DNA of 64,000 nucleotides, taken from NCBI RefSeq assembly GCF_036188265.1, contig NZ_CP108093.1:4050001-4114000 (forward strand). The letters run 5' to 3'. A model generated the notes under the pieces. It worked only from the letters and a program-made list of their open reading frames with translations, ran no database searches and was not told the DNA's origin. Shown here in pieces: positions 52,701 to 60,569 of the stretch. A program made the position numbers and the translations under genes. Source of the stretch: Streptomyces sp. NBC_00247 (lineage in GTDB: Bacteria > Actinomycetota > Actinomycetes > Streptomycetales > Streptomycetaceae). Position 1 is the first letter of the stretch, and the number at the start of each line of letters is the position of its first letter.

Positions 52701-54223
52701 CCAAGGAGGCCCAGGAAGCGGCCACCCGGGCCGAGGAAGCGGAGACCAGAAGCACGGTCGACAGCGGTGGTGCCACCGGCATCGGGAAGCTGTTCACCAA
52801 GCAGAAGCTGGTGCAGAGGGGCGACCCCGTCCCGCAGAACGACTGTGTCCTCGACATCGGCTTCGGCGGCTGCACGGTCAAGTACAAGCTGACGTTCGAC
52901 GTCACGGTCGACTTCTACCTCTGTCAGGACGAGGACCTCGAAGAGGCGGCGACCGCGGCGAACTGCCCGGCCGACGCGGTCCTCTGGCTCGGCAACGAGG
53001 TGCACGAGAACCAGACGGCTTACGTCGACAGGTACTTCAGCCGGTTGGAGATCACCATGATCTTCGACAAGATGGTGCTCCAGACGCTCTGGGTCATCCT
53101 GACGGACGACTTCGTCCAGTGCGCCAAGGGCAGCGTCAGCGGATGTCTCTGGGCGGCCAGCAACTTCATCCCGGGGAAGAAGATCGCGGACGCCATCGAC
53201 GCGGTCCGCGCCCTCGACGCCGCGATGCACACGGGAATCGGCGTCACCGACGCCTTCCGCGCGCTGAAGACCCTCGACCTGGACCCCGCCGTACTCGCCA
53301 ACATCGAGCGCCAGGTCAACGTCCTGGAGGACGCCTTCACGGCGTGCCGCGTCAACAGCTTCCCCGCCGGCACCCAGGTGCTGATGGCGGACGGCTCGCA
53401 CCGGGCGATCGAGGACGTGCGGCAGGGAGACCTGCTGACGTCGAGCGACCCGCTCGGCGGGGCCCCGCGCGCCGAAGCGGTGACCGACACCTTCCGGCAC
53501 GGCACCGACCGGCTGGTCGAGATCTCGCTGGGCGGCGGCTCCACGCTCACCAGCACGGCGGGCCACAAGGTCTACACCGCCGAGGCCGGCTGGACCCTCG
53601 TCGCCGATCTGCGCACCGGTGACCGGCTGCGCGGCCCGGACGGCTCGCTCCACGCGGTGACCTCGGTGGTCGACCGCTCGGGGCTCGCCTCCCGTACGGT
53701 CTACGACCTCACGGTCGACTCCCTGCACACGTTCTATGTCAGCGCGGGAGGCTCCCGGCCCAGGGACGTGCTGGTCCACAACTGCATGAACCTCAAGCTC
53801 CACGAGGGCGCGGACGGCGGTCACACCTACCTGGATCACATCGACGCCGACGCGGAGACGGCGACGGCCAACGCGGCGGAAAACTTCAAGAGGAACCCCA
53901 AAGGTTCGGGAACCAGCAGCGTCTGGAACGACGAGGCCACCGCGGTGGCCTCGGTCGAGACCGCTTTCCAGCGGTGGATCATGACGCCCAATCGGGTCAA
54001 CCAGAGGAAGATCGACAAGTGGATGGCGAGGACCGACCCCTCGTCGAACAGCGCCCTCGACCTGTTCCCGGCCATCAGGATGAAGATCGACGACACCGCG
54101 TCGCTCGGCAAGGCCTACGACCGCTTCGGAGATTGGACCAGAACCGGGGGCACGGTGGTCATCGTGCTGAAGCGGTCCAAGCACAAGCCGGGGTACATGG
54201 TCTACACCGCGTTCCCGGAGTAG
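49733..54223 (+). CDS. Secreted polymorphic toxin: coiled coil, Hint domain and RNase A-like C-terminus
   Basis: 1496-aa secreted protein. A signal peptide (hydrophobic core LLSSTALATALAVAVTG) ends near LPAPAQD. Residues ~380-1005 are an Ala-rich coiled coil with few other features. The Hint domain begins at Cys1205 (CRVNSFPAGTQVLMADGSHR), includes STAGHKVYTAEAGW and ends at HNC (1349-1351), as in autoprocessing polymorphic toxins. The tip, 1351-1496, resembles the CdiA-CT RNase A-like family: LKLHEGADGGHTYLDHID and terminal GYMVYTAFPE, where the His and Thr are likely catalytic. I infer an exported RNase released by Hint cleavage. The 54265 gene is the likely immunity partner. Confidence 0.85.
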   Translation: MRRNTLLSPNRPRPPGRWTRLLSSTALATALAVAVTGNQLPAPAQDLARTDLAADTEVPAFDPDAQVAMREEQCLLDYALRKGGQELKAVARAGLNGTEADLHKYADSAYWYNGETPLALAFAKDHAWVEAKSDEVSARPDVWEQSLDVETPPPGYTYTGFQWVENKDDPFDATGLGVWLGEEFWKDEFDLYDDQTPLAGDASVAAVNAIAETRYPDTYPYPDYPDYEGRLAFEDMTFMHEMYADDARLFLQHGGFPETAPDPDSMEFRVDVEGLKSRFASCTTGNPQDPRNVLGEEIRVASTEWQAELASQRTQRDAIMVAESQASRQLTIGSQAMGEALGQSIIASRLTDWQAYWLKQPTTATDYPTAAEFAQVKTDIASAQARAQGRVFVAARAALAARDEAAKAESAKQAAYATADAAGQPRGRGLMYGQQAVQVAKASAAAALAASKATETAANATRASAADSKTLMALAQTQAHASAAEFRRIAAQEAAAQAKAAADGAALQATKAAENATKAKAAQAKAEAAEQTAKAAAADAKAKRLTAEAERDKAETQKNIAASERAKAAAAEDRAQAERASAASALSAAQTAGTTAATKKDEALAAERRAVTARNNALQAESDRDAALSRMYAYDAKAEADDGTEAAEASRAAATQARTAADNATTAASNARAAANDATTAASNAREAATKAQAAASRAKAASDAAQRDVAITHAAVTKAHAAAADAIDASEAAAQNVRAAKALADTAKAKAAEAKANAALSRLEANSAAASAVQTAGFAYATAQAALAARDSAAQVIKPANDAIELGSPYKETDSSAGLAVLTGQGAKTAAQQQAALAQAKASQAAKASTEAAALAAKADADAKVAATAAAEAADSASKALASVAKAQVSAAEASAAAKAAVKAEANTVEYDRQATADAAAALNASDTASGYASQAAASADAAEQDAASARSAATAAEGDAATARGIADQAEADATEAEASAARAQQAAKEAQEAATRAEEAETRSTVDSGGATGIGKLFTKQKLVQRGDPVPQNDCVLDIGFGGCTVKYKLTFDVTVDFYLCQDEDLEEAATAANCPADAVLWLGNEVHENQTAYVDRYFSRLEITMIFDKMVLQTLWVILTDDFVQCAKGSVSGCLWAASNFIPGKKIADAIDAVRALDAAMHTGIGVTDAFRALKTLDLDPAVLANIERQVNVLEDAFTACRVNSFPAGTQVLMADGSHRAIEDVRQGDLLTSSDPLGGAPRAEAVTDTFRHGTDRLVEISLGGGSTLTSTAGHKVYTAEAGWTLVADLRTGDRLRGPDGSLHAVTSVVDRSGLASRTVYDLTVDSLHTFYVSAGGSRPRDVLVHNCMNLKLHEGADGGHTYLDHIDADAETATANAAENFKRNPKGSGTSSVWNDEATAVASVETAFQRWIMTPNRVNQRKIDKWMARTDPSSNSALDLFPAIRMKIDDTASLGKAYDRFGDWTRTGGTVVIVLKRSKHKPGYMVYTAFPE

Positions 54224-54264
54224 CGGGGAGCATCGGGGAGACTGACGGAGGAGCGGAGGGAGGA

Positions 54265-54918
54265 ATGACCGTGGGACTGCAACGCCACGAGATATGGGTC
54301 GACCTGGGACTCAGCGGGCTGACCAAGTGGTTCGGTGGCCCGTGGAACCCCGGGGCGACCACATCCGGGATGATCGCCGAGATCGCCGACTGGGGCGAGG
54401 GCGGATTCGCGCCCCTGCTCCTGGAGGACGCTCTCCGGGTGCTGAACTCGCCGATCCCCACCAGGACGGCCGACACCGTGCTGTGCGCGGCGCTGGGTCG
54501 GGCCTACGGCCCCGACTTCGGCGGCTCGGGCCTGCTGCGCCAGATCGTGGGGGCTTGCGTCGAACGCGTCCGGCGGGACGACCCGTCGTACGAACCGGTG
54601 CCGCCGGGGCCCTCCCCGTACCTGGGACTCGCCGGCGAGGTGCTGGCCGAGATCGACGAGGCGGGACCCACGCTGAGCTTGTCCGTCGCCGGCGCCCCCG
54701 GCCGGGACGTTCCCGGACTGGTACCGGCGTTGGAGCAGTTCGTCACCGAGGTCGATCCCGACCTGGGCTTCCGGCTCTTCCTGCGCGCCATGAAGATGTA
54801 CGCGGTCCCGATCACCGCCGAGCAGTACACGAACTACCTGGCCCTGGGGCAGAAGTTCGGCTACCACGAGGAGGTCGTGGACGACGGGAACCTCCAGATC
54901 CCCGACTCCCTGGACTGA
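54265..54918 (+). CDS. Probable immunity protein for the RNase A-like toxin
   Basis: 217-aa acidic cytoplasmic protein with no signal peptide. It starts at ATG 54265 behind GGAGGGAGGA, 41 bases after the toxin stop. Segments such as HEIWVDLGLSGLTKWFGGPW and YTNYLALGQKFGYHEEVVDD suggest a helical fold. Immunity genes conventionally follow polymorphic toxin genes directly, so the role is inferred from position, acidity and size. I do not recognise a named family with certainty. Confidence 0.65.
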   Translation: MTVGLQRHEIWVDLGLSGLTKWFGGPWNPGATTSGMIAEIADWGEGGFAPLLLEDALRVLNSPIPTRTADTVLCAALGRAYGPDFGGSGLLRQIVGACVERVRRDDPSYEPVPPGPSPYLGLAGEVLAEIDEAGPTLSLSVAGAPGRDVPGLVPALEQFVTEVDPDLGFRLFLRAMKMYAVPITAEQYTNYLALGQKFGYHEEVVDDGNLQIPDSLD

Positions 54919-54947
54919 CGGCGGGCCGTACACGGCACAGAGCGAAC

Positions 54948-54984
54948 CCCGAGGGCGGTCCGGATTTCACGGGCCGCCCTCGGG
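54948..54984. terminator. Bidirectional terminator between immunity gene and convergent gene
   Basis: CCCGAGGGCGG (54948-54958) and CCGCCCTCGGG (54974-54984) form an 11-bp perfect stem with further inner CCG/CGG pairing. It contains the stop codon of the minus-strand gene at 54967. Confidence 0.65.
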
Positions 54985-55404
54985 CATGTACCCGTCCGAG
55001 TCGGCCTCCCATGCCAACTGCGCGCGCACCAGCCCGTACAGCAGCTCCGGGTCCACGTACTCGCCCTCCTCCGGCGACCCGCACCGCCAGCTCAGCGGGT
55101 ACGTGTTGCCCTCGGCGGCGGGGATACCCACCCAGTGGTCCCGGGCGGCCGGGCCGAAACAGGTGGCGCCGGGAGGCCAGTCGAACTCCTTGCTCGATCC
55201 GGGCGGGATCAGGAAGTACGTCCACCGCGCCCCCGCGATCTCCCGCACCACCGGGCCGGGCTCACCCGCAGTGAGCGAGATCAGGTGGTGGACGACCGCC
55301 TCACCTCGTACGCCCTTCAACCGGATCGCGTCGAAGTGAATTCCGGTCAGGTGGAGTTGATGTCCGGCCACCGGGACCCATTCGGGGAGTTTCTTGTTCG
55401 TCAT
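54967..55404 (-). CDS. Hypothetical protein
   Basis: 145-aa soluble protein beginning MTNKKLPEWVPVAGHQLHLT. It contains RWTYFLIPPGSSKEFDWPPG, HWVGIPAAEGNTYPLSWRCG and an acidic end EADSDGYMPEGGP. Proteins of this kind often lie beside XRE/DUF397 regulator pairs in Streptomyces, as here. No catalytic motif or characterised family is recognised. It is divergent from the XRE gene. Confidence 0.65.
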   Translation of the reverse strand: MTNKKLPEWVPVAGHQLHLTGIHFDAIRLKGVRGEAVVHHLISLTAGEPGPVVREIAGARWTYFLIPPGSSKEFDWPPGATCFGPAARDHWVGIPAAEGNTYPLSWRCGSPEEGEYVDPELLYGLVRAQLAWEADSDGYMPEGGP

Positions 55405-55487
55405 GGCTACGAGAATCCCGCTGGTTGCCTAGCGTGACCAGTACGACACGGTCCGCATCGGGTGATGTGGGGGAGAAGGCGGTGGCT

Positions 55488-56303
55488 GTGGGAACGAGTG
55501 GTGCGCCCTCGGGAGTACGACGGCTCGTGGGGGACCTGATCCGCATCCATCGGACGCGCGCGGGGCTCACGCAGAAGGAGTCGGCGGACCGGCTCCTCAT
55601 CTCCGAATCGCTGGTGGGCGCCTACGAACGGGCCGAACGCATCCCGTCGTTGGAGTTCCTGCACGACGCCGATCGGGTGTTCGACGCGGGCGGGGCGTTG
55701 AAGGCGTGCGTCGAGTTGGTGGACGAGGAGAAGTACTCGCCCCGCTTTCTGAACTGGGCACGGTTGGAGCGGGACGCACGGGTGATCAGCGGTTACGAGA
55801 CCATGCTGATCCCGGGGCTTCTCCAGACGGAGGCGTACGCGTACGCCGTCTACCGGTCCCGTAAACCCGCGTACACCGAGGACGAGATCGTCCGGCACGT
55901 GGAAGCGCGACTCGAACGGCAGGTGGTGCTGACCAGGGACGACTCTCCCCGCATCGGCTTCGTCATTGAGGAGTCGGTCCTGGAGAAGTCCCTCGGCGGA
56001 CCGGCTGTGTTGAAGGAGCAGTTGCTCCGCCTGCTGGAGTGCATCGGACGAATGAATCACCTGACCGTTCAGGTCGTTCCCTCCGACCAGCACACCCACG
56101 CAGGGCTGATGGGGCCGATGCAGTTGATGAACACGGCGGAGGGCCGCAGTCTGGTGTACGTGGCGGGTCAGGGCGGGGATAGGTTGATCTCCAAACCCGA
56201 GCAGGTCAGCGATCTGTTCGACCTCTTCGGTATCCTGCGGGCCCAGGCGCTCAACCCCTGGGAGTCCGCCGAACTCATCGAGAAGAAGGCGGCGCAGCTG
56301 TGA
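55488..56303 (+). CDS. XRE-family HTH regulator with DUF5753 domain
   Basis: 271-aa WhiJ-like regulator. The N-terminal HTH (VGDLIRIHRTRAGLTQKESADRLL, split here as LIRIHRTRAGLTQKESADRL) recognises DNA. The rest is the DUF5753 domain, starting SGYETMLIPGLLQTEAYAYA and including QVVPSDQHTHAGLMGPMQLM and YVAGQGGDRLISKPEQVSDL. It overlaps the following DUF397 gene by four bases, the standard pairing. These pairs modulate development in Streptomyces. The frame opens at TTG 55425, but TAGCGT at 55430 looks like a promoter -10, so I start at GTG 55488 (GTG 55482 also possible). Confidence 0.82.
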   Translation: MGTSGAPSGVRRLVGDLIRIHRTRAGLTQKESADRLLISESLVGAYERAERIPSLEFLHDADRVFDAGGALKACVELVDEEKYSPRFLNWARLERDARVISGYETMLIPGLLQTEAYAYAVYRSRKPAYTEDEIVRHVEARLERQVVLTRDDSPRIGFVIEESVLEKSLGGPAVLKEQLLRLLECIGRMNHLTVQVVPSDQHTHAGLMGPMQLMNTAEGRSLVYVAGQGGDRLISKPEQVSDLFDLFGILRAQALNPWESAELIEKKAAQL

Positions 56304-56548
56304 GTACCGGTTCCGGACTGGCGTGGTTCAAGTCCAGCTACAGCAACAACGAGGGCGAGGCGTGCGTCGAGGTCGGCTACGACTGGCACAAGTCCACCTA
56401 CAGCGGCAACGAGGGTGACGCGTGCGTGGAGGTGGCCGCCTGTCCCCGGGCCGTCCACGTCCGGGACTCCAAGGTGACCGACGGCCCGACCTTCGCCGTC
56501 GCCCCCGACGCCTGGACCGCGTTCCTCGCCGGAGCCGTCAGCGCCTGA
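56300..56548 (+). CDS. DUF397-domain protein with internal duplication
   Basis: 82-aa partner of the XRE regulator. DUF397 normally has one W-x-K-S-S-Y-S-x-x-x-G-x-x-C-V-E-V block. Here it occurs twice in tandem: WFKSSYSNNEGEACVEV and WHKSTYSGNEGDACVEV, 22 residues apart. The end AVHVRDSKVTDGPTF and WTAFLAGAV is typical. Members of the family act with their XRE partner as a small regulatory or antitoxin-like module. Confidence 0.85.
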   Translation: MSTGSGLAWFKSSYSNNEGEACVEVGYDWHKSTYSGNEGDACVEVAACPRAVHVRDSKVTDGPTFAVAPDAWTAFLAGAVSA

Positions 56549-56575
56549 TCCTTACCGCTCGCACCCGCGTACGGT

Positions 56576-57160
56576 TCACAGGCCCGGCGCGCCCCACACC
56601 GGGAACCACCGGGCCAGCTCCTTCTCCACCCGCAGGTCGTCCCCGAGCGCGGCGCGGACCTGGAGCTCCAGGCCGTTGTCCCGCTTCTCCGCGCCACCGG
56701 GAGCCGGGGCGAACGGGTAGAAGGTGCCGCGCTTGTAGAGGTACACCAGCGCCAGCGAGCGGCCTGCCGGGTCGCGGAAGCCGATCAGCGAGCAGAGCAG
56801 GTGCGGGCCGAAGCCGCCGTCCTGGAGCAGCGTGTTCACCGCGTGCAGGTCGTTGACCAGCGCGGCGGTATCCTCCGGCGGCTGCTGGGCGAGCAGCCAG
56901 GTGTAGCCGTAGGCGTCCTGGCTGAACTCCACCGGCACCCCGCCCCGGTCCGTGTCGGCGTCCAGCAGTTCCCGGACGTCCTGCTGGAGCCGGGCGAAGT
57001 TCGCCCCCTCCACCCCGGCGAAGCAGACCGAGCCGAGGCCGGACGGCGTGAAGCCGGTGGCGGCCTGGAGGGTCAGGGCGGCGGACGGTACGGCGAAGAG
57101 CTGGTCGAGATCGGGACGGACGGGCTTGCTCCGGCCGAGGATCGCGTCGAACAGACCCAC
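56576..57160 (-). CDS. pspAB: PspA-associated protein PspAB
   Basis: 194-aa protein matching actinobacterial PspAB: MGLFDAILGRSKPVRPDLDQ, LTLQAATGFTPSGLGSVCFA and DAYGYTWLLAQQPPEDTAAL. The family is linked to the phage-shock envelope stress response, though its mechanism is unclear. It lies directly downstream of htpX on the same strand with a 41-base gap, an association seen in many actinobacteria. No pspA is present in the window. Confidence 0.82.
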   Translation of the reverse strand: MGLFDAILGRSKPVRPDLDQLFAVPSAALTLQAATGFTPSGLGSVCFAGVEGANFARLQQDVRELLDADTDRGGVPVEFSQDAYGYTWLLAQQPPEDTAALVNDLHAVNTLLQDGGFGPHLLCSLIGFRDPAGRSLALVYLYKRGTFYPFAPAPGGAEKRDNGLELQVRAALGDDLRVEKELARWFPVWGAPGL

Positions 57161-57201
57161 GGAAGGCTCCTCCAGGATGACCGGACCACTGGTGACCGGG
57201 G

Positions 57202-58113
57202 CTACGGGCGGGACAGGTCGGCGGAGATGCGGGCCAGCTGGTCGAGTCGCTGTTCCAGGGTCGGGTGCGAGGAGATCAGCCGGCTGAAGCTCTCCTTCGA
57301 GGAGAACGCGGGGACGAAGTAGAAGGCGTTGTACGGCTCAGCCTTCCGCAAGTCCTCGGTGGGTATGCGCGCCATCTGCCCGCTGACCTTCGTCAGCGCG
57401 GAGGCGAGCGCCGAGGGGCGGCCGGTGAGCAGGGCGGCGGTGCGGTCGGCGGAGAGTTCGCGGTAGCGGGAGAGCAGCCGTGTGAGCAGGAAGCTGAGCG
57501 CGTAGACGACCGCGCTGATCAGCGGGATCAGCATGACGATGATGCCCGCCGGGTCGTTCCCCCGGCTGTTGCGGGCGAAGCCGCCCCACAGGGCCACCCG
57601 GGTGATGATCCCCGCCAGCACGCCCAGGAACGACGCGATGGTCATCACGGCCACGTCCCGGTGGGCGACGTGCGACATCTCGTGCGCGAGGACGCCCTCC
57701 AGCTCCTCCGGTTCCAGTCTCCGCAGCAGCCCGGTGGTGGCGCAGACCAGGGCCGACTTCTCGTTCCGGCCGGTCGCGAAGGCGTTCGGCACGTCACTCT
57801 GCGCGATGGCCACACGGGGTTTCTTCATGTCCGCCAGCGCGCAGATCCGGTCGATCGCCCCGTGCAGCTCGGGCGCCTCCTCGGGGGTGACCTCGCGGGC
57901 GCCCATCCCGTACGCGGCGATCCTGTCGCTGAACCAGAACTGCACGACGAACAGCCCGCCGGTGATGATCAGGATCACCGCCCACGAGCCGGGCAGCACG
58001 GCCAGCAGCACTCCGACCAGGACCACGTAGAGCAGGCCGATGAAGAACATGGTCGACACCATGCGCGTGGTCAGACCCCGGTCGGGGGCGTAACGGGATC
58101 GGGTCCTGGCCAT
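57202..58113 (-). CDS. htpX: Membrane zinc metalloprotease HtpX
   Basis: 303-aa M48 peptidase that degrades damaged membrane proteins. Two N-terminal helices (MVSTMFFIGLLYVVLVGVLL, WAVILIITGGLFVVQFWF) precede the catalytic motif VLAHEMSHVAHRD (zinc ligands in HEMSH). Two more helices follow, then the third ligand region RYRELSADRTAALL. ATG 58113 is preferred to 58143 because GGAGG lies six bases upstream of it. It forms an apparent operon with pspAB and is divergent from the FKBP gene. Confidence 0.92.
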   Translation of the reverse strand: MARTRSRYAPDRGLTTRMVSTMFFIGLLYVVLVGVLLAVLPGSWAVILIITGGLFVVQFWFSDRIAAYGMGAREVTPEEAPELHGAIDRICALADMKKPRVAIAQSDVPNAFATGRNEKSALVCATTGLLRRLEPEELEGVLAHEMSHVAHRDVAVMTIASFLGVLAGIITRVALWGGFARNSRGNDPAGIIVMLIPLISAVVYALSFLLTRLLSRYRELSADRTAALLTGRPSALASALTKVSGQMARIPTEDLRKAEPYNAFYFVPAFSSKESFSRLISSHPTLEQRLDQLARISADLSRP

Positions 58114-58260
58114 GGGTGCCTCCAATGCCTCGTATGCCTCCATGGTGCTCCTGTCCGCCGGAAAGGGGAGGGAGCCCACGGGGAGGCCCCGCCGGATAGC
58201 GTGATCAGCGGCGTACGGAGACTTCCGGCGACCGGAGCGCGGACAGGAAGTGAGGCTGCG

Positions 58261-58629
58261 ATGGAGAAGCCCGAGATCGAACCCCCCGCAGGAGACCCGC
58301 CCACCGAACTGCGGATCAGGGACATCGTCGTCGGCGACGGCAAGGAGGCGGAGCGCGGCCAGGTGGTCCGGGTCCACTACGTCGGAGTCACCTTCGCGAC
58401 GGGCAAGGAGTTCGACTCCTCCTGGGAGCGGGACGAGCCCTTCAAGTTCGCCATCGGCGGCGGCCGGGCCATCAAGGGCTGGGACCGGGGCATCGTGGGG
58501 ATGAAGGTCGGCGGTCGGCGCGAGCTCGTCGTCCCGCCGCGCCTCGCCTACGGCAAGCAGTCGCCCTCCTCCCTGATCCCGCCGAACTCGACGCTCGTCT
58601 TCGTGGTGGACCTGATCCAGGCGTCGTGA
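58261..58629 (+). CDS. FKBP-type peptidyl-prolyl cis-trans isomerase
   Basis: 122-aa single-domain FKBP with no signal peptide, so cytoplasmic. It contains VRVHYVGVTFATGKEFDSSW, FKFAIGGGRAIKGWDRGIVG, GGRRELVVPPRLAYG and STLVFVVDLIQ, the complete set of active-site segments. It accelerates proline isomerisation in protein folding. The start ATG 58261 follows AGGAAGTGAG. Confidence 0.92.
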   Translation: MEKPEIEPPAGDPPTELRIRDIVVGDGKEAERGQVVRVHYVGVTFATGKEFDSSWERDEPFKFAIGGGRAIKGWDRGIVGMKVGGRRELVVPPRLAYGKQSPSSLIPPNSTLVFVVDLIQAS

Positions 58630-58689
58630 CGCGAGGGCCGCGCGCCGACGGGCCCGTACGCCCGCCGCAGCCTCGACCCCCCCCACGCA

Positions 58690-58705
58690 CTTGAACACGT
58701 TCAAG
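58690..58705. promoter_or_regulatory. Perfect TetR-type palindrome
   Basis: CTTGAAC-AC-GTTCAAG is a perfect 7-bp-arm inverted repeat, 41 bases before the ATG of the transglutaminase-like gene. TTGAAC/GTTCAA sites are typical TetR operators. No TetR gene adjoins it, so the regulator is probably elsewhere. Confidence 0.6.
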
Positions 58706-58745
58706 AAAGCTGAGAAGCTTCCTCACAGCCGAGGGAGGGGGCGAC

Positions 58746-59576
58746 ATGGTGAGCACACTGCTGACACCGTGCGGGCGGGACCGGCGAACCGACGCGGGAG
58801 AGCGCGGGGCGGCCGGAGGGATCGGGGCGACGCGGATTCTCGACCGGGAACATCCGCGCGTCCGGGCCCTCGTGCGGAGCATCGGCACGGCGACCGGGGG
58901 AGGGGAGGGCCCCGAAGCGACGGTGGCGGCCCTGCGCCGTGCGCACCGGTGGATCTCCGAGGAGGTGCGCCCCGTCTACTCGGTGGAGGAGACGCGGCCG
59001 GTGTCCCAGGTCCTGCGGCTCGGCCGGGGCTCCTGCAGCCAGCGCATGGCCGTTCTGGAAGCGGTCGCGAGAGCGTGGGGCACCCCCACCCGGGTACGCG
59101 GCCTGGTCGTGGACGGCACGTTCTGGTACCCGCGCTTTCCCCGGCTGCGCCGGATCGTGCCCAGCCAAGTGGTGCTGGCATGGCCGGAGTTCCGTATCGA
59201 CGGTCTGCCGGACGGCGAAGGTCGTGCCGCCGCGCCCTGGCTGACCGTGTCCGAACTCTTCGCCGACCCCGGTGACCCGTCCGGACGGGGCGGAGCCTTC
59301 ACGAACGAGGGCCCGGAGACGCTCTTCGAGGCGCTGGCCCGGACGGTCGTCCACTGGGACGGCCCCGCGTCCGACAGCGCGTCCAGCCCCGCGTCCGACA
59401 CCGCCTCGTGCGACACCTCGTGCGCGCTCTCGTGCGACCTGTCGGCGTATCTCCTCACGGACCTCGGGCGCTTCGACTCCCGGGACGAGCTCTTCGCCGT
59501 GCACGGGCAGACACTGTGCGGCCCGGCGAGGTTCCTGGCCGAACCCGTCCTGGGGCGGCGGGCCGCAGGCGTCTGA
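58746..59576 (+). CDS. Transglutaminase-like superfamily protein
   Basis: 276-aa protein. The transglutaminase-type Cys lies in RLGRGSCSQRMAVLEAVARA (Cys97), following the usual RHW-x-x-x-V lead-in (AHRWISEEVRPVYSVEETRP). A clear His-Asp pair in the expected place (normally H-x-x-V-E) is not obvious; VVLAWPEFRIDG occupies it, so activity is uncertain. The C-terminal region contains a Ser/Ala/Cys-rich insert (SDSASSPASDTASCDTSC). ATG 58746 follows GAGGGAGGGG. It is preceded by a TetR-type palindrome. Confidence 0.7.
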   Translation: MVSTLLTPCGRDRRTDAGERGAAGGIGATRILDREHPRVRALVRSIGTATGGGEGPEATVAALRRAHRWISEEVRPVYSVEETRPVSQVLRLGRGSCSQRMAVLEAVARAWGTPTRVRGLVVDGTFWYPRFPRLRRIVPSQVVLAWPEFRIDGLPDGEGRAAAPWLTVSELFADPGDPSGRGGAFTNEGPETLFEALARTVVHWDGPASDSASSPASDTASCDTSCALSCDLSAYLLTDLGRFDSRDELFAVHGQTLCGPARFLAEPVLGRRAAGV

Positions 59577-59695
59577 TCCTGCGCGAGCCCAGCGGGCCGG
59601 GAGGCCGACGCGCGCAAGGCCCTCTCGCCGCCAGGAAGCCGACATGCCGTCCCCGAAGTCCACCGCGATGTTCCGGCGTTCACCACCACCGTCGG

Positions 59696-60544
59696 TCACA
59701 CGGCAGTGGCTGCCCGGACCAACCCCGCGACCGCCGTCGAACGGCTGTGTGGGGGCCAGGCGATGACCGTGGTGACGTCGGGAGCGTCCAGCACCGGTAC
59801 GGCGGTGAGATCTTCACGCAGGCCGGTGCGGCCCGACTCCGGGACGATCGCGCAGGCGCGGCCGAGGGCGATGAGCTGGGTGAGTTGCGTGTGGTCGCGG
59901 ACCTGGGGGCCGGGGCCGTCCGGAAAGGTGCCGTCCGGGCGGGGCCAGCGGGGCAGGGGCAGGTCGGGAAGCCCGGTGACCTCGGCGAGCCGCACGTGGG
60001 GGCGGGCGCCGAGAGGGTGGCCGGCCGGGAGGAGCGCGACCTGCCCCTCGGTGTGCAGGTCCTCGGTGTCGAAGCCGGCCGTGTCGTCGAACGGCCGGTG
60101 CAGCAGGGCCACGTCGGCCCGGCCGTCACGCAGTACCGGCCCCTGCTCGCCCGGCCCGCACAGCAGGACGTCCACGGTGACGGCGCCGGGCTCGGCGGCG
60201 TAGGCGTCGAGGAGTTTCGCCAGCAGTTCGGATGAGGCGCCCGCCTTCGCCGCCAGGACCACGACGGGGCGGCCGGTCGCGGTGAGGGCCGCCCGGCGGG
60301 TGCGGCGTTCGGCGGCCTCGACGGCGTCCAGCGCCACCCGAGCCTCCCGCAGCAGCACCGCGCCGGCGACGGTCAGACGGACGCCACGGCTGGAGCGCTC
60401 CAGCAGGGCGGCGCCCAGGCGCCGTTCGAGCCCGGCGATCGCCCGCGACAGCGGGGGCTGGGCGATCCCGAGCCGCTGCGCGGCCCGCCCGAAGTGCAGC
60501 TCCTCGGCGACCGCGGCGAAGTACCGCAGCTCTCGCGTCTCCAT
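59696..60544 (-). CDS. LysR-family transcriptional regulator
   Basis: 282-aa regulator. The N-terminal winged HTH is METRELRYFAAVAEELHFGR with LGIAQPPLSRAIAGLERRLG as recognition region. The C-terminal two-lobe effector domain starts near residue 90 (RPVVVLAAKAGASSELLAKL) and includes DVALLHRPFDDTAGF. It is divergent from an SDR gene and an ideal LysR box lies between them, so it very likely controls that gene and itself. Inducer unknown. Confidence 0.9.
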   Translation of the reverse strand: METRELRYFAAVAEELHFGRAAQRLGIAQPPLSRAIAGLERRLGAALLERSSRGVRLTVAGAVLLREARVALDAVEAAERRTRRAALTATGRPVVVLAAKAGASSELLAKLLDAYAAEPGAVTVDVLLCGPGEQGPVLRDGRADVALLHRPFDDTAGFDTEDLHTEGQVALLPAGHPLGARPHVRLAEVTGLPDLPLPRWPRPDGTFPDGPGPQVRDHTQLTQLIALGRACAIVPESGRTGLREDLTAVPVLDAPDVTTVIAWPPHSRSTAVAGLVRAATAV

Positions 60545-60569
60545 CGGGCCAGCCTAACCGGGTCGGCCT

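Noticed and set aside
49754..54184. A 1476-aa minus-strand ORF antisense to the toxin gene
   Set aside because: It is Gly/Arg/Leu-rich and follows from the Ala/Lys-rich coiled-coil codons on the other strand; it has no recognisable domain, start or ribosome site.
55425..55487. TTG start of the XRE regulator giving a 21-residue extension
   Set aside because: A -10-like TAGCGT overlaps these codons and conserved HTH sequence begins later.
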